Assembly: GCA_019634975.1 (NCBI GenBank)
Contig: JAHCAI010000003.1
Location: 1-64,000, forward strand
Direction of reading: 5' to 3'
DNA: 64,000 nucleotides
From: Burkholderiales bacterium
GTDB lineage: Bacteria; Pseudomonadota; Gammaproteobacteria; Burkholderiales; SG8-41
Part shown: positions 34,959 to 44,614 of the stretch, one piece after another
How positions within the stretch are numbered: position 1 is the stretch's first letter
Layout of the letters: each line of letters opens with the position of its first letter
Notes under the pieces: model-generated
The model's database searches: none
What the model was told of the DNA's origin: nothing
Seen by the model: the letters and a program-made list of their open reading frames with translations, nothing else
Made by a program: the position numbers and the translations under genes

Positions 34959-36256
34959 CGACCGCGGCAGTTCATCCCTACGTGGCTTCACTGCTCGCGG
35001 GCAGCGGTGCCGTCCCGAAAAGCCCTGCGGCCTGGCTCGATGCCCGGCGCGCTTCGGCGCTGGAGCGTGCCAATGCGCTGTCGGTGCCGACCACCCGCGA
35101 CGAGGAATGGCGCTTCACCGACCTGACACCGCTGACGAAGCTGCAGCTGCAGCCCGCAGCGCTGCCGGCACCGGTGACGGCAGAGGAGGTCGAGGCCCAC
35201 GCCGTGCCCGAGGCTGCGGTGCGCCTGGTGTTCATCGACGGCATTCTCGTGCCGCAGCTGGGGTCGTCCGGCACACTTCCGGCCGGTGTCACCGTGCTGC
35301 CGCTGGCTGATGCCCTGAAAAGCCATGCCGCGCTGCTCGAGCCCCACCTGACGAAGATTGCCGGTGACGACCTGTTCGCGTCGCTCAACACGGCCTTCCT
35401 GAACCAGGGCGTGTTCATCCATTTCGCGAAGGGTGCGGTGCTGAAGGCGCCGATCCACCTGCTGTTTGTCGCCGCCGGGCAAAACGTTGCCGCCCATCCG
35501 CGTGTGCTGCTTGTCGCCGAATCCGGCGCCGAGGGCTGCGTGATCGAGGATTACGTCGCGCAGGGTGAAGCCGCCGGCCTGACCAATGCGGTGACCGAGA
35601 TCGCGGTGGCGGACAATGCCGCCGTCCGCCACATCAAGCTGCAGCGCGAAAGCCAGAAGGCCTTCCACATCGGCAGCTGCGCGGTCACGCTGGGCAAGGA
35701 TGCGCGTTTTGTTTCGCAGGCGGTGACGCTGGGGGCGCGGCTGTCGCGCAACAACCTTGCCATCCTGCAGCAGGGCGAGGGCGTCGAGGTCGCGATTGAC
35801 GGCCTGGCGCTGATTGATGGCCGCCAGCTCGCGGACACCCACACGCTGATCGATCACCTGAAACCCCACGGCCGCTGCGAGCAGGTGCACAAGACCATCG
35901 TCGGCGGCGGCGCCCATGCCGTATTCAACGGCAAGGTGTTTGTGCGCGAGGGGGCGCAGCTGACCGACTCCTCGCAGCAGAACCGCAACCTGCTGCTGTC
36001 GGACAAGGCGCATGTCGACACCAAGCCGCAGCTCGAAATCTTCGCTGACGACGTCAAGTGCGCACACGGTGCCGCCGTCGGCCAGCTCGATCCCGACCAC
36101 CTGTTCTACCTGAAGAGCCGCGGCCTGCCGGAAGCGCAGGCGCGCAACCTGCTGACCTACGCCTTTGGCGCCGAGATCATCGACCGCATTCCCGTGCCCT
36201 CGCTGGTGGCGAAGCTGGAGGCGATGGTGCTGGCGCGCACGGAGGCCGGCGCATGA
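34955..36256 (+). CDS. sufD: Fe-S assembly protein SufD
   Basis: A 433-residue beta-helix partner of SufB. The N-terminus starts with GTG in a four-base overlap with sufC (GTGA). Landmarks are [12 protein letters not shown], the central beta-helical run and [19 protein letters not shown], then [22 protein letters not shown] near the C-terminus with the conserved cluster-binding Cys and His. It overlaps sufS by four bases. Confidence 0.95.
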
Positions 36257-37497
36257 CCGCGCGCGAGCCCCTGCTGGCGCCGCTGGATGTGGCCGCGCTG
36301 CGGCGTGATTTCCCGGTCCTCGACCTCAAGGTCAACGGCAAGCCGCTGGTGTTCCTCGACAACGCGGCCTCGAGCCAGATGCCGCGGCAGGTCATGGAGC
36401 GCTGGGTGAAATACCGCTCGTCCCAGCACGCCAACATCCACCGCGCGGTGCATTACCTGTCGGAGACCGCCACCGCCGAATACGAGGCGGCACGGCGCAA
36501 GGTGCAGAAATTCCTCAATGCCCGGGAAGAGCGCGAATGCATCTTCACCAGCGGCACCACCGAGGGCATCAATCTCGTCGCCCACGGCTACGGCCGCAGG
36601 TTCTTCGGTCCCGGCGACGAAATCATCCTGACGACGCTGGAGCACCATTCCAACATCGTGCCCTGGCAGATGGTCGCCGAAGAGAAGGGCGCGAAAATCC
36701 GCGTGGTGCCGGTCAACGACCGCGGCGAGCTGCTCATCGATGAATACCGCGGGCTGTTCAGCGCGAACACGAAGTTCGTCGCGCTGACCCATGTCTCGAA
36801 CGCGCTGGGCACGATCACGCCGGTGAAGGAGATGATCGCCATCGCCCATGAACATGGCGTGCCGGTGCTGGTCGACGGCGCGCAGGCGGCGCCGCACCTG
36901 AAGGTCGACGTGCAGGACCTCGACTGCGATTTCTACGTGTTTTCCGGCCACAAGCTCTGCGGCCCGACCGGCATCGGCGCGCTCTACGGCAGGGCTGCGC
37001 TGCTGGAGAAGATGCAGCCCTTCAAGGGCGGCGGCGACATGATCCTGTCGGTCACCTTCGAAAAAACCACCTACGCCCCGATCCCCGCCAAGTTCGAGGC
37101 CGGCACGCCGCCAATCGGAGAGGCGATCACGCTGGGCGCGGCGATTGATTACCTGACCGGAATCGGCATCGAGCGCATTGCCGCCCATGAAACGGATCTG
37201 CTGGACTACGCCACCGACCGCTTCAACCGGCTGCCCGGCGTGCGCCTGATCGGCACCGCCGAGAAAAAGGCCGCGGTGCTGTCCTTTGCCGTCGAAGGCG
37301 TGCATCCGCATGACGTCGGTTCGCTGCTGAACGACGACGGCGTGGCGATCCGCACCGGCCACCACTGCGCACAGCCGGTGATGCAGCGTTTCAAGGTGCC
37401 GGCGACCTGCCGCGCGTCCTTTGCTTTTTACAACACCACCGCCGAAGTCGACGCGCTGGTCGAGTCGCTTGGCCGGGTGCAGAAGTTGTTCGCATGA
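36253..37497 (+). CDS. sufS: Class II cysteine desulfurase SufS
   Basis: A 414-residue PLP enzyme. FLDNAASSQMPRQVMER marks the N-terminus, VFSGHKLCGPTGIGALYG holds the PLP lysine and RTGHHCAQPVMQRF the persulfide cysteine. It gives sulfur to SufU, the zinc-dependent partner encoded further on. Start at ATG 36253, overlapping sufD by four bases. Confidence 0.95.
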   Translation: MTAREPLLAPLDVAALRRDFPVLDLKVNGKPLVFLDNAASSQMPRQVMERWVKYRSSQHANIHRAVHYLSETATAEYEAARRKVQKFLNAREERECIFTSGTTEGINLVAHGYGRRFFGPGDEIILTTLEHHSNIVPWQMVAEEKGAKIRVVPVNDRGELLIDEYRGLFSANTKFVALTHVSNALGTITPVKEMIAIAHEHGVPVLVDGAQAAPHLKVDVQDLDCDFYVFSGHKLCGPTGIGALYGRAALLEKMQPFKGGGDMILSVTFEKTTYAPIPAKFEAGTPPIGEAITLGAAIDYLTGIGIERIAAHETDLLDYATDRFNRLPGVRLIGTAEKKAAVLSFAVEGVHPHDVGSLLNDDGVAIRTGHHCAQPVMQRFKVPATCRASFAFYNTTAEVDALVESLGRVQKLFA

Positions 37498-37519
37498 ACA
37501 GCAAAACCTTAAAACCTCT

Positions 37520-37595
37520 AGCCACAGAGGGCACAGAGTTCACAGAGAAAACCCCAAGTTTGCAGTTCTCTGTGCTCTCTGTGTCCTCTGTGGCT
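37520..37595. repeat. Imperfect hairpin repeat between sufS and sufU
   Basis: AGCCACAGAGGGCACAGAG and its inverted partner CTCTGTGTCCTCTGTGGCT frame a short loop. This type of 'CACAGAG' repeat is dispersed in several betaproteobacterial genomes. It sits inside the operon in the only sizeable gap (121 bases), and could protect mRNA ends or lower expression of the downstream genes. Confidence 0.75.
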
Positions 37596-37618
37596 CGTTT
37601 TTGAATTTCGATTTGATC

Positions 37619-38062
37619 ATGGACAGCCGTGCCCTTTATCAGGAGATGATCCTCGAGCACAACAAGAAGCCCCGCAACTGGGGCATGCTTGCCGATGCCA
37701 CCCACAAGGCCGAGGGTCTTAATCCGCTGTGCGGGGACCATATCCACCTGTCCCTGAAACTGAACGGCGAGCAGGTTGAAGCCGTCGGTTTCGAGGGCGA
37801 GGCCTGCGCGATCTGCAAGGCTTCGGCGTCGATGATGACCGCCGCCGTCAAGGGCAAGACCCGCGCTGACGCCGAACTGATGGTGCAGGAGTTCCGCGAC
37901 ATGACCACCGGCAAGCTCGACACCGCCGCGCCGCACCACCTCGGCCGGCTGACGGTGTTTGCCGGCGTGCGCGACCTGCCGACCCGGGTGAAGTGCGCGA
38001 TCCTGCCCTGGCATACGCTGCATGCCGCCTTCGCCGGCAGCGACACCGCGTCCACCGAATAA
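37619..38062 (+). CDS. sufU: SufU-type Fe-S sulfur-relay/scaffold protein
   Basis: A 147-residue IscU-like protein. Conserved cysteines are in NPLCGDHIHL, GEACAICKASASMM and TRVKCAILPW. The 'GxxCxICxAS' and the insert before the last Cys suit the SufU branch, which takes sulfur from SufS. It lies 121 bases after sufS because of the repeat between them. Confidence 0.9.
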   Translation: MDSRALYQEMILEHNKKPRNWGMLADATHKAEGLNPLCGDHIHLSLKLNGEQVEAVGFEGEACAICKASASMMTAAVKGKTRADAELMVQEFRDMTTGKLDTAAPHHLGRLTVFAGVRDLPTRVKCAILPWHTLHAAFAGSDTASTE

Positions 38063-38088
38063 GCCACACAGCCGTTGCATTACCGAAC

Positions 38089-38655
38089 ATGCCGAAAATC
38101 GCTGAAATCGAACCGACCCCGAACCCCAATGCGATGAAATTCATCCTGCGGGAGCCGCTGACCTGGGGCATCACCCGCTCGTATGACAAACCGGAGCAGG
38201 CCGTGGGCGATCCGCTGGCCATGGCCCTGTTCGACATTGAGCATGTCACCAACGTGTTCTACGTCGATCACTGGGTCACCGTGACCCAGGATGGTGGTGC
38301 CGACTGGCAGGAACTGATGCGCAAGCTGGCGGTGCCGATCCGGGATGCCCCCACGGCCGATGCGCAGTCGGCGCAGCTGGCCGAGCAGGCGGGTGAGGCG
38401 CTGGATCCGGAAAAGCTGAGCCCGGAAGACCGTGACCGCCTGGACCGCATCAATGCCGCGCTCGACGAACAGGTGCGCCCGTACCTGCAGAACGACGGCG
38501 GCGACCTCTACGTGGTCGGCCTCGAGGGCAACAAGCTGTCCGTGCATTACCAGGGCGCCTGTGGCAGCTGCCCGAGTTCGCTGTCGGGCACGCTGGCCGG
38601 CATCGAAAGCCTGGTGCGCCAGATCGAACCCGATCTCGAAGTCGTCGCGGTGTAG
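38089..38655 (+). CDS. NfuA-like Fe-S carrier (Nfu N-terminal plus NifU domain)
   Basis: 188 residues with an N-terminal Nfu_N domain (EPTPNPNAMKFIL) and a C-terminal NifU-like domain with the CXXC cluster site in GACGSCPSSLSGT. These proteins carry [4Fe-4S] clusters to targets such as aconitase. The Nfu_N domain is characteristic of the eukaryotic and alphaproteobacterial type rather than of E. coli NfuA. Next gene only two bases away. Confidence 0.92.
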   Translation: MPKIAEIEPTPNPNAMKFILREPLTWGITRSYDKPEQAVGDPLAMALFDIEHVTNVFYVDHWVTVTQDGGADWQELMRKLAVPIRDAPTADAQSAQLAEQAGEALDPEKLSPEDRDRLDRINAALDEQVRPYLQNDGGDLYVVGLEGNKLSVHYQGACGSCPSSLSGTLAGIESLVRQIEPDLEVVAV

Positions 38656-38657
38656 CC

Positions 38658-38978
38658 ATGGCGGATTGGGTCACCGTCGCCGCGGTGGGCGAGATCGCGC
38701 CCGGCAGTTGCAAGGTTGCCGACGTCGACGGCGTGGCCGTCGCCGTGTTCAACATCGGCGGCGAATATTTCGCGATCGAGGATGTCTGCACCCACGACGG
38801 CGGCGAACTGGCGAGCGGCCAGCTTGAGGGCGACCAGGTGGTCTGCCCGCGCCACGGCGCGCGGTTCTGCGTGCGTACCGGCGATGCGCTGTCGGCGCCG
38901 GCCTATGAGCCGACCGCGACCTTCCCGCTGCGCGTCGAGGACGGACAGATCCAGGTGCGGGATGAGCGCTGGGACTGA
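38658..38978 (+). CDS. Rieske-type [2Fe-2S] ferredoxin
   Basis: A 106-residue Rieske protein: VCTHDGGELASG holds Cys and His ligands and VCPRHGARFCVRTG the second pair. It resembles the ferredoxin of non-haem iron oxygenases and the small Rieske protein found at the end of many suf operons, where it may serve as an electron donor for cluster assembly. Immediately follows nfu. Confidence 0.92.
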   Translation: MADWVTVAAVGEIAPGSCKVADVDGVAVAVFNIGGEYFAIEDVCTHDGGELASGQLEGDQVVCPRHGARFCVRTGDALSAPAYEPTATFPLRVEDGQIQVRDERWD

Positions 38979-38985
38979 AAAGGCA

Positions 38986-39064
38986 GCGATGAGTTATGAG
39001 CGATGAACGATGAGCGGAAAGCCCTGATCATGCGGGGGCGCTCATCACTCATCGTTCATCGTTT
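38986..39064. repeat. GATGA-rich imperfect hairpin
   Basis: Units such as GCGATGAACGATGAGCG and CGCTCATCACTCATCGTTC face each other in the gap after the Rieske gene. It has the form of a long imperfect stem loop without a T-tract and may be a dispersed repeat. Confidence 0.55.
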
Positions 39065-39073
39065 CGCAATCCA

Positions 39074-40120
39074 ATGGATACCCTGACCCACGCCCTCTCG
39101 GGCGCGCTGCTGGCGCGCGCGACTGCCGGCATCGAGAAACCCGCCTTGCCGCTGGCTCGCCGCGTCGGCATCGGTTTTGCCGTCGGCGCATTTCCCGACA
39201 TCGACGTCGTTGCATCCTGGATTTCGCCGCTGGCCTATCTGTACCACCACCGCGGAATCACCCACTCGCTGGTAATGCTGCCGCTGTGGACGATCCTGCT
39301 GTCGCTGATCCTCGCGCTGCTCTGGCGCAAGGGACCGGGCTGGAAGACCTATGCGCCGGTGGTTGCGCTGTCGCTGGCCGCGCATATAGCCGGCGACTGG
39401 ATCACCAGTTTCGGCACGATGATTTTTTCGCCGTTCTCGGATTATCGCCACGGCCTCGGCACCACCTTCATCATCGATCTCTGGTTCAGCGGCATCATCG
39501 TCGCCGGCCTGCTGGCCTCGCTGCTGTGGCGGCGCTCGCGCATCCCGGCGGTCGCCGGCCTGGTGGTGCTGGTGTCCTATGTCGGCCTGCAATACACCGC
39601 ACTGCAGCAGGCGATCGATTTCGGCGAACGCCATGCGCAGGCTGCCGGCATCCGTGCGGTCGCGGTGACCGCATTGCCGCGGCCGGTGTCGCCCTTCAAC
39701 TGGATGGTGGTGATCGAGGATGCGGAGGGTTACCACTACAGCCACGTCAATGTGCGGCGCGACCGGCTGCAGACGGCCGGTCCGGAGGCGGGCCTCATTG
39801 CGCGGCTTGACGCGGTCTACCGGCCGCTCGGCCAGGCCGCCTGGGAATTCAGCCCGCGTTTCGGCAACGGCGGCGAGCGTGCCGCGGTGCACGCGGTCTT
39901 CGAGCACCCGGAGTTCGCCTTTTTCCGCTGGTTCTCGGCCTATCCGGTGTTCTACCGGATCGACAGCGCGGCTGACAGGCTCTGCGTCTGGTTCCGCGAC
40001 CTGCGTTTCCTGACGCCCGGCCGTGCCGTGTTCCCCTTCATCTACGGCATGTGCGGCGAGGCGGGCGGCGCGATGCGGCCCTATGGCCTCGGTGACCTGG
40101 GTCCGTATCCGGTTTACTGA
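39074..40120 (+). CDS. Metal-dependent membrane hydrolase, DUF457/YdjM-like
   Basis: A 348-residue inner-membrane protein. The metal-ligand motif MDTLTHALSGALLAR begins the protein, with HRGITHSLVMLPLW and HIAGDWITSFGTMIFSP following, the His/Asp set of the YdjM/LexA-regulated family. Four to five membrane segments in the first 190 residues; the C-terminal part is soluble. Function of the family is not established. Confidence 0.85.
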   Translation: MDTLTHALSGALLARATAGIEKPALPLARRVGIGFAVGAFPDIDVVASWISPLAYLYHHRGITHSLVMLPLWTILLSLILALLWRKGPGWKTYAPVVALSLAAHIAGDWITSFGTMIFSPFSDYRHGLGTTFIIDLWFSGIIVAGLLASLLWRRSRIPAVAGLVVLVSYVGLQYTALQQAIDFGERHAQAAGIRAVAVTALPRPVSPFNWMVVIEDAEGYHYSHVNVRRDRLQTAGPEAGLIARLDAVYRPLGQAAWEFSPRFGNGGERAAVHAVFEHPEFAFFRWFSAYPVFYRIDSAADRLCVWFRDLRFLTPGRAVFPFIYGMCGEAGGAMRPYGLGDLGPYPVY

Positions 40121-40195
40121 GGATGGCCCTGCCCGGCAGCCTGCCGGATTGATGCAGGTCAATGGCTGCAGCCGCGGCGACGCCATAATCACGCC

Positions 40196-40483
40196 ATGAA
40201 TACGCGAAAACTGACTTTCCTGTATCTGGCAGCCTTGCTCGCGGCGGCGACCGTACCGGCCATGGCCGCGGATCCGGCGCGCGTGCAACGGGAAATCATT
40301 CCCGGTTCGGAACTGATGACTTCGCAGGAGCGCGAGCAGTACCGGCTGCGCCTGCGCGGCGCCAGCACGCCGGAAGAGCGCGAGCGCTTGCGCGCCGCGC
40401 ATGTGAAGGCGATGGAGGAGCGGGCGCGGCTGCAGGGGCTGAAAGTGAGCGATCCGAGCCGTGAACGGAAGGGTGTCAAATGA
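40196..40483 (+). CDS. Small secreted protein, unknown function
   Basis: 95 residues with a Sec signal peptide ([26 protein letters not shown], cleavage after AMA). The mature part is charged and helical (SQEREQYRLRLRGASTPEER), with no cysteine. It overlaps the following cytochrome gene by four bases, so the two are coupled; it could be an accessory factor of that cytochrome. No known domain was recognised. Confidence 0.75.
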   Translation: MNTRKLTFLYLAALLAAATVPAMAADPARVQREIIPGSELMTSQEREQYRLRLRGASTPEERERLRAAHVKAMEERARLQGLKVSDPSRERKGVK

Positions 40484-40758
40484 GGATATTCACGACCCTT
40501 TTGCTGTGTTCGGTTTTTGCGATGCCCACAGCGCAGGCGGCCGGCGATCCGGTGCGCGGCGAGCAGCTGCATCAGGACTGCCTCGGTTGCCACGGCACCG
40601 AGCTCTACGTGGCGCCGCGTGCGAAGGTGAAAACCCTGGCCGCGCTGAAGAAGGAAACCGAGCGCTGGAATGACCGCATGAACCCGAAGTTCACGAAGCA
40701 GGAAATCGAGGACATCGTGGCCTGGCTCAACCGCGACTTTTACAAATTCCCGCAGTAG
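40480..40758 (+). CDS. Small periplasmic class I cytochrome c
   Basis: 92 residues with a signal peptide ending in AQA. One haem site is present, CLGCH near residue 36. The likely distal ligand is the Met in NDRMNPKFT, and the C-terminal helix is IVAWLNRDFY. This is a minimal cytochrome c, possibly an electron carrier. Start overlaps the upstream secreted-protein gene. Confidence 0.88.
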   Translation: MRIFTTLLLCSVFAMPTAQAAGDPVRGEQLHQDCLGCHGTELYVAPRAKVKTLAALKKETERWNDRMNPKFTKQEIEDIVAWLNRDFYKFPQ

Positions 40759-40778
40759 CCTGCGAATCCGGATTTGAT

Positions 40779-40804
40779 ATAAGTAATTGTTTTTATAGAT
40801 ATTT

Positions 40805-40812
<8 letters not shown>
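40779..40812. repeat. AT-rich 30-bp dispersed repeat, copy 3
   Basis: ATAAGTAATTGTTTTTATAG and on, plus strand, between the convergent cytochrome and serB stops; it includes the serB stop codon. Confidence 0.7.
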
Positions 40813-41647
<835 letters not shown>

Positions 41648-41708
41648 GGGAATGTCCGGAAAAACGGGAGCGGCGATTATATCGAAGGCCGTGCCGCGGC
41701 CGGCCGCC

Positions 41709-42491
41709 TCAGGGCGCGCTGATCCAGGCGGCGATGCGGGTGACCACCTCGCGCTCGATACCGTTGAAGCCGTGGTAGGCACGTGCCTGGCAGGGATTGC
41801 CCTCGCTGATGCCGCCGTCGAACAGCAGCAGTTCCCGCCGCGGCGTCGCGGCCAGCCTTTCCATCAGCCGCGGCAGGTCTTCCGGGCGCGTGACGCGGCA
41901 GGCGTCCTGCCGGTGGTGCACCACCAGCACCGGCACATGCAGGCGATCCAGCGCCATGTCGGGCACGGCAGGGCTGCGTGGATCGCGCAGCACGCTGGCC
42001 GTCAGCACGATGCCGTCGGGACCGCCGGAGGCGCGTGGCAGCCGGGTTGCCACCCAGGCTGCGGACTGGGTGCCGCGGCTGGTGCCGACCAGCCACACCG
42101 GGATGTCGTGACGCTGCCGCAGCCAGGCGATCACCGCCTCGACATCGGCAACATGTTCAAGGGTCTGCCGCCTGCCCGAGAGGTAGGGAGGCGTCTGCAT
42201 GTCCGAAGGCGCGTCGATGACCGCCGTTGCCAGTCCCTGTTCGGCAAACAGCTGGCGCGAGCGCACCAGGAAATTGCCGCTGCGCTGCAGCTTGCCTGCG
42301 CTGTCGATGCCGATATAACCATCGCCGCCGGCGAACAGGATCACTGCCGCCCCGGGTTTTTCGGGCGTCAGCAGCAGGAAACGCTGGGTCACACCGGGGC
42401 GCGTCGCGATCTCGACGCTGCTGACGGCTTGCGCCAGCGCCAGCGACGGCAGCAGTAGCAGGGCGGCAGCGCAAATGCGGGGAACGGTCAT
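41709..42491 (-). CDS. Exported alpha/beta hydrolase
   Basis: A 260-residue alpha/beta hydrolase with a signal peptide (ICAAALLLLPSLALAQA). The nucleophile elbow is GTSRGT near residue 137, with later Asp in VHHRQDACRV and His in ARAYHGFNGIE as the probable triad. The substrate is not known; the family includes esterases and dienelactone-hydrolase-like proteins. It lies 61 bases upstream of serB on the same strand. Confidence 0.75.
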   Translation of the reverse strand: MTVPRICAAALLLLPSLALAQAVSSVEIATRPGVTQRFLLLTPEKPGAAVILFAGGDGYIGIDSAGKLQRSGNFLVRSRQLFAEQGLATAVIDAPSDMQTPPYLSGRRQTLEHVADVEAVIAWLRQRHDIPVWLVGTSRGTQSAAWVATRLPRASGGPDGIVLTASVLRDPRSPAVPDMALDRLHVPVLVVHHRQDACRVTRPEDLPRLMERLAATPRRELLLFDGGISEGNPCQARAYHGFNGIEREVVTRIAAWISAP

Positions 42492-42598
42492 GGAAGCCCG
42501 GTGGGAGTTGGCGCCTGGCCGATCATACGCCGCCGGCTTGACGCGCTGCGCTCGCAGGCGGACAGTGTGGCTGTTGCCTGACTTCCGGGAGCATCGCC

Positions 42599-42835
42599 AT
42601 GCCAGAAGCCGCCTGCCCGCAGAAAGCGCCCTTTGTCGTGGAGCTTGCCCCCGGGGATTACTGGTGGTGCGCCTGCGGCCGCTCGGCGAAGCAGCCCTTC
42701 TGCGACGGTTCGCACAAGGGTTCGGGTTTCGAGCCGGTCAGGTTCACTCTGGCCGAGCCGGGCAGGCAGTGGCTTTGCGGCTGCAAGCGCACGAAGAACC
42801 CGCCGTTCTGCGACGGCACCCACCGCTCGTTGTGA
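42599..42835 (+). CDS. Dual CDGSH iron-sulfur protein
   Basis: A 78-residue protein with two CDGSH sites: WWCACGRSAKQPFCDGSHKG and WLCGCKRTKNPPFCDGTHRS. Each holds three Cys and one His and binds a [2Fe-2S] cluster, as in mitoNEET-type proteins. It is cytoplasmic and probably a redox or cluster-transfer factor. Small stand-alone gene between two divergent hydrolase and peroxidase-like genes. Confidence 0.92.
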   Translation: MPEAACPQKAPFVVELAPGDYWWCACGRSAKQPFCDGSHKGSGFEPVRFTLAEPGRQWLCGCKRTKNPPFCDGTHRSL

Positions 42836-42865
42836 GCGCTGCCGGACCGTAAGCCCGGCAGCCGT

Positions 42866-43450
42866 TCAGCGGTTGGGCTGCATTCCCAGCGCGTTGTTGA
42901 TGCGGTTGTTGGAGTTGTAGATCGCGACGACCTGCACCGCCTCGAGGATTTCCGCTTCCTTGAGTCCCGCTGCGCGCAGGCCGCCGATCAGCGTGGCGTC
43001 GACGTCACCGGCATGCAGCGTCAGCTTCGACGCGAATTCCGCCAGCGCATGCAGGCGCGGCGTCAGCGTGGCGCGGCGCCAGGCGAGTGTCAGCGTATCG
43101 ACGAGCTGCGGATCCATGCCGTATTTCTTCAGCGCGCCGCCGTGCGACAGGATGCAGACCTCGCAGCGGTTCTCGACACTGGCGATCAGCGCCAGGAACT
43201 CGCGCTCCACCGGCGGCAACTCGCCGTCGTTCGAGCGCATCAGCTTGTCGAGGTATCCCTGGTACAGCGCAAGCCGTCCCGGCCCGAAGGGCAGGCGCAG
43301 GAAGTTGCGCACGAACCCCAGGCGCTCCAGGCACTCCTGCTGCAGCTTGCGCACGGCGGGCTCGGGATTCTTCAGCTCGGGCAGGCGCAGCCAGGAGAAA
43401 CGGCGCGTCGTGTTGCGGTCTGCGGTGGCGGTCTTGCGTTTGGTGCTCAT
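42866..43450 (-). CDS. AhpD-like / carboxymuconolactone decarboxylase-family protein
   Basis: A 194-residue protein of the peroxidase-related AhpD family. The redox motif is VENRCEVCILSHGGALKK near residue 100, with the CxxC and the following His. Such proteins detoxify peroxides or act on organic substrates. Start at ATG 43450 fits length; the upstream gene is a Bug protein on the same strand, 37 bases away, so it might belong to one transcript. Confidence 0.85.
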   Translation of the reverse strand: MSTKRKTATADRNTTRRFSWLRLPELKNPEPAVRKLQQECLERLGFVRNFLRLPFGPGRLALYQGYLDKLMRSNDGELPPVEREFLALIASVENRCEVCILSHGGALKKYGMDPQLVDTLTLAWRRATLTPRLHALAEFASKLTLHAGDVDATLIGGLRAAGLKEAEILEAVQVVAIYNSNNRINNALGMQPNR

Positions 43451-43487
43451 GGACGTTTCCTGGGTGCGTGGGTGGGGGCGTGGAGAG

Positions 43488-44483
43488 TTATTCGGGCTGT
43501 ATGCCTGCGGCACGCGCGACCTTGATCCATTTCTCGATCTCGGCACGGGTGAACTGCTCGTATTCCTCCGGTGTGCTGCCTACCGGGTCGGCGCCTTCAC
43601 CGGACAGCCGGTCACGCACTGCGGCATCGGACAGGGCCGATTTCAGGGCGCCGAGGACGCGGTCGATGGCGGGACGCGGCGTGCCCGCCGGGGCGAAGAG
43701 ACCGAAGCCGGCGGTGACCACAAAGCCCGGCACGCCGGACTCGATCATGGTCGGCACGTCGGCGGCGGCGGGCGAGCGCTTCTCGCCGCCCTGGGCGATC
43801 ATGCGCAGCTTGCCCGCGCGTGACTGGCCGATCACTGCCGGCATGCTGCTGATCAGCAGCTCGACGTGGCCCGCCATGGTGTCGGTCAGCGCCGGGCCGG
43901 CTCCCTTGTACGGCACATGGGTCATCTTGATCTGCGCCACCGAGCCCAGCAGCTCGGCCGACAGGTGGCCGATGCTGCCGCGGCCGGCACTGCCATAGTT
44001 GAGCTGGCCCGGCTTCGTTTTCGCCAGCGCGATCAGCTGCCTGGCATTCTTCACCGGCAGCGAAGGGTGCACGACGATCGCACTCGGCACGTCGGCGACC
44101 TTGGAAATCGCGGCGAAACTTTTCACCGGGTCGAAGGGCAGCTTCTTCACCATCGCCGGATTGATCACGTGCGCCGCCGACACCATCAGCAGCGTGTAGC
44201 CGTCGGGCGGTGACTTCGCCGCCATGTCGGTGCCGAGCATGCTGCCGGCGCCGCCGCGGTTGTCGATGATGATCTGCTGGCCCAGCGCCTTGCTCATGCC
44301 CGGCACGACGATGCGCGCAATGATGTCGGTGTTGCCGCCCGGTGCGAAGGGCACGATCATGCGGACGGTCTTGCTCGGATAGGCCTGCGCCAGAGTGGCG
44401 CCGGCAAAGCCGGCCAGCGCCAGGCCCAACAGCATGCGGACTGCGGATGGTTTGTATTTTGGCTGATGTTTTGTGTTGATCAT
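43488..44483 (-). CDS. Bug-type TTT substrate-binding protein
   Basis: A 331-residue periplasmic binding protein. A signal peptide (MLLGLALAGFAGATLAQA) precedes YPSKTVRMIVPFAPGGNTDI, then DNRGGAGSMLGTD, SPPDGYTLLM and VPYKGAGPALTD. ATG 44483 has a GGAGACG site. Its gene is divergent from an SDR gene and followed by an AhpD-like gene. This orphan has no TctAB carrier nearby; the ligand is unknown. Confidence 0.88.
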   Translation of the reverse strand: MINTKHQPKYKPSAVRMLLGLALAGFAGATLAQAYPSKTVRMIVPFAPGGNTDIIARIVVPGMSKALGQQIIIDNRGGAGSMLGTDMAAKSPPDGYTLLMVSAAHVINPAMVKKLPFDPVKSFAAISKVADVPSAIVVHPSLPVKNARQLIALAKTKPGQLNYGSAGRGSIGHLSAELLGSVAQIKMTHVPYKGAGPALTDTMAGHVELLISSMPAVIGQSRAGKLRMIAQGGEKRSPAAADVPTMIESGVPGFVVTAGFGLFAPAGTPRPAIDRVLGALKSALSDAAVRDRLSGEGADPVGSTPEEYEQFTRAEIEKWIKVARAAGIQPE

Positions 44484-44614
44484 CGTCTCCTCCGTTTGTT
44501 GTGATGTCCGGCGCCCATTGCCGGTTTGGCCTTCTTCAATGTCTGCCATGCTAGCATTAACATTCGCTAATATTTTGATCTAACGCAGGCCAATCTCAGG
44601 GAGACTGTCAGCAT

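Noticed and set aside
37520..37595. CRISPR-like repeat in the suf operon
   Set aside because: It is one inverted repeat with no spacer-repeat series.
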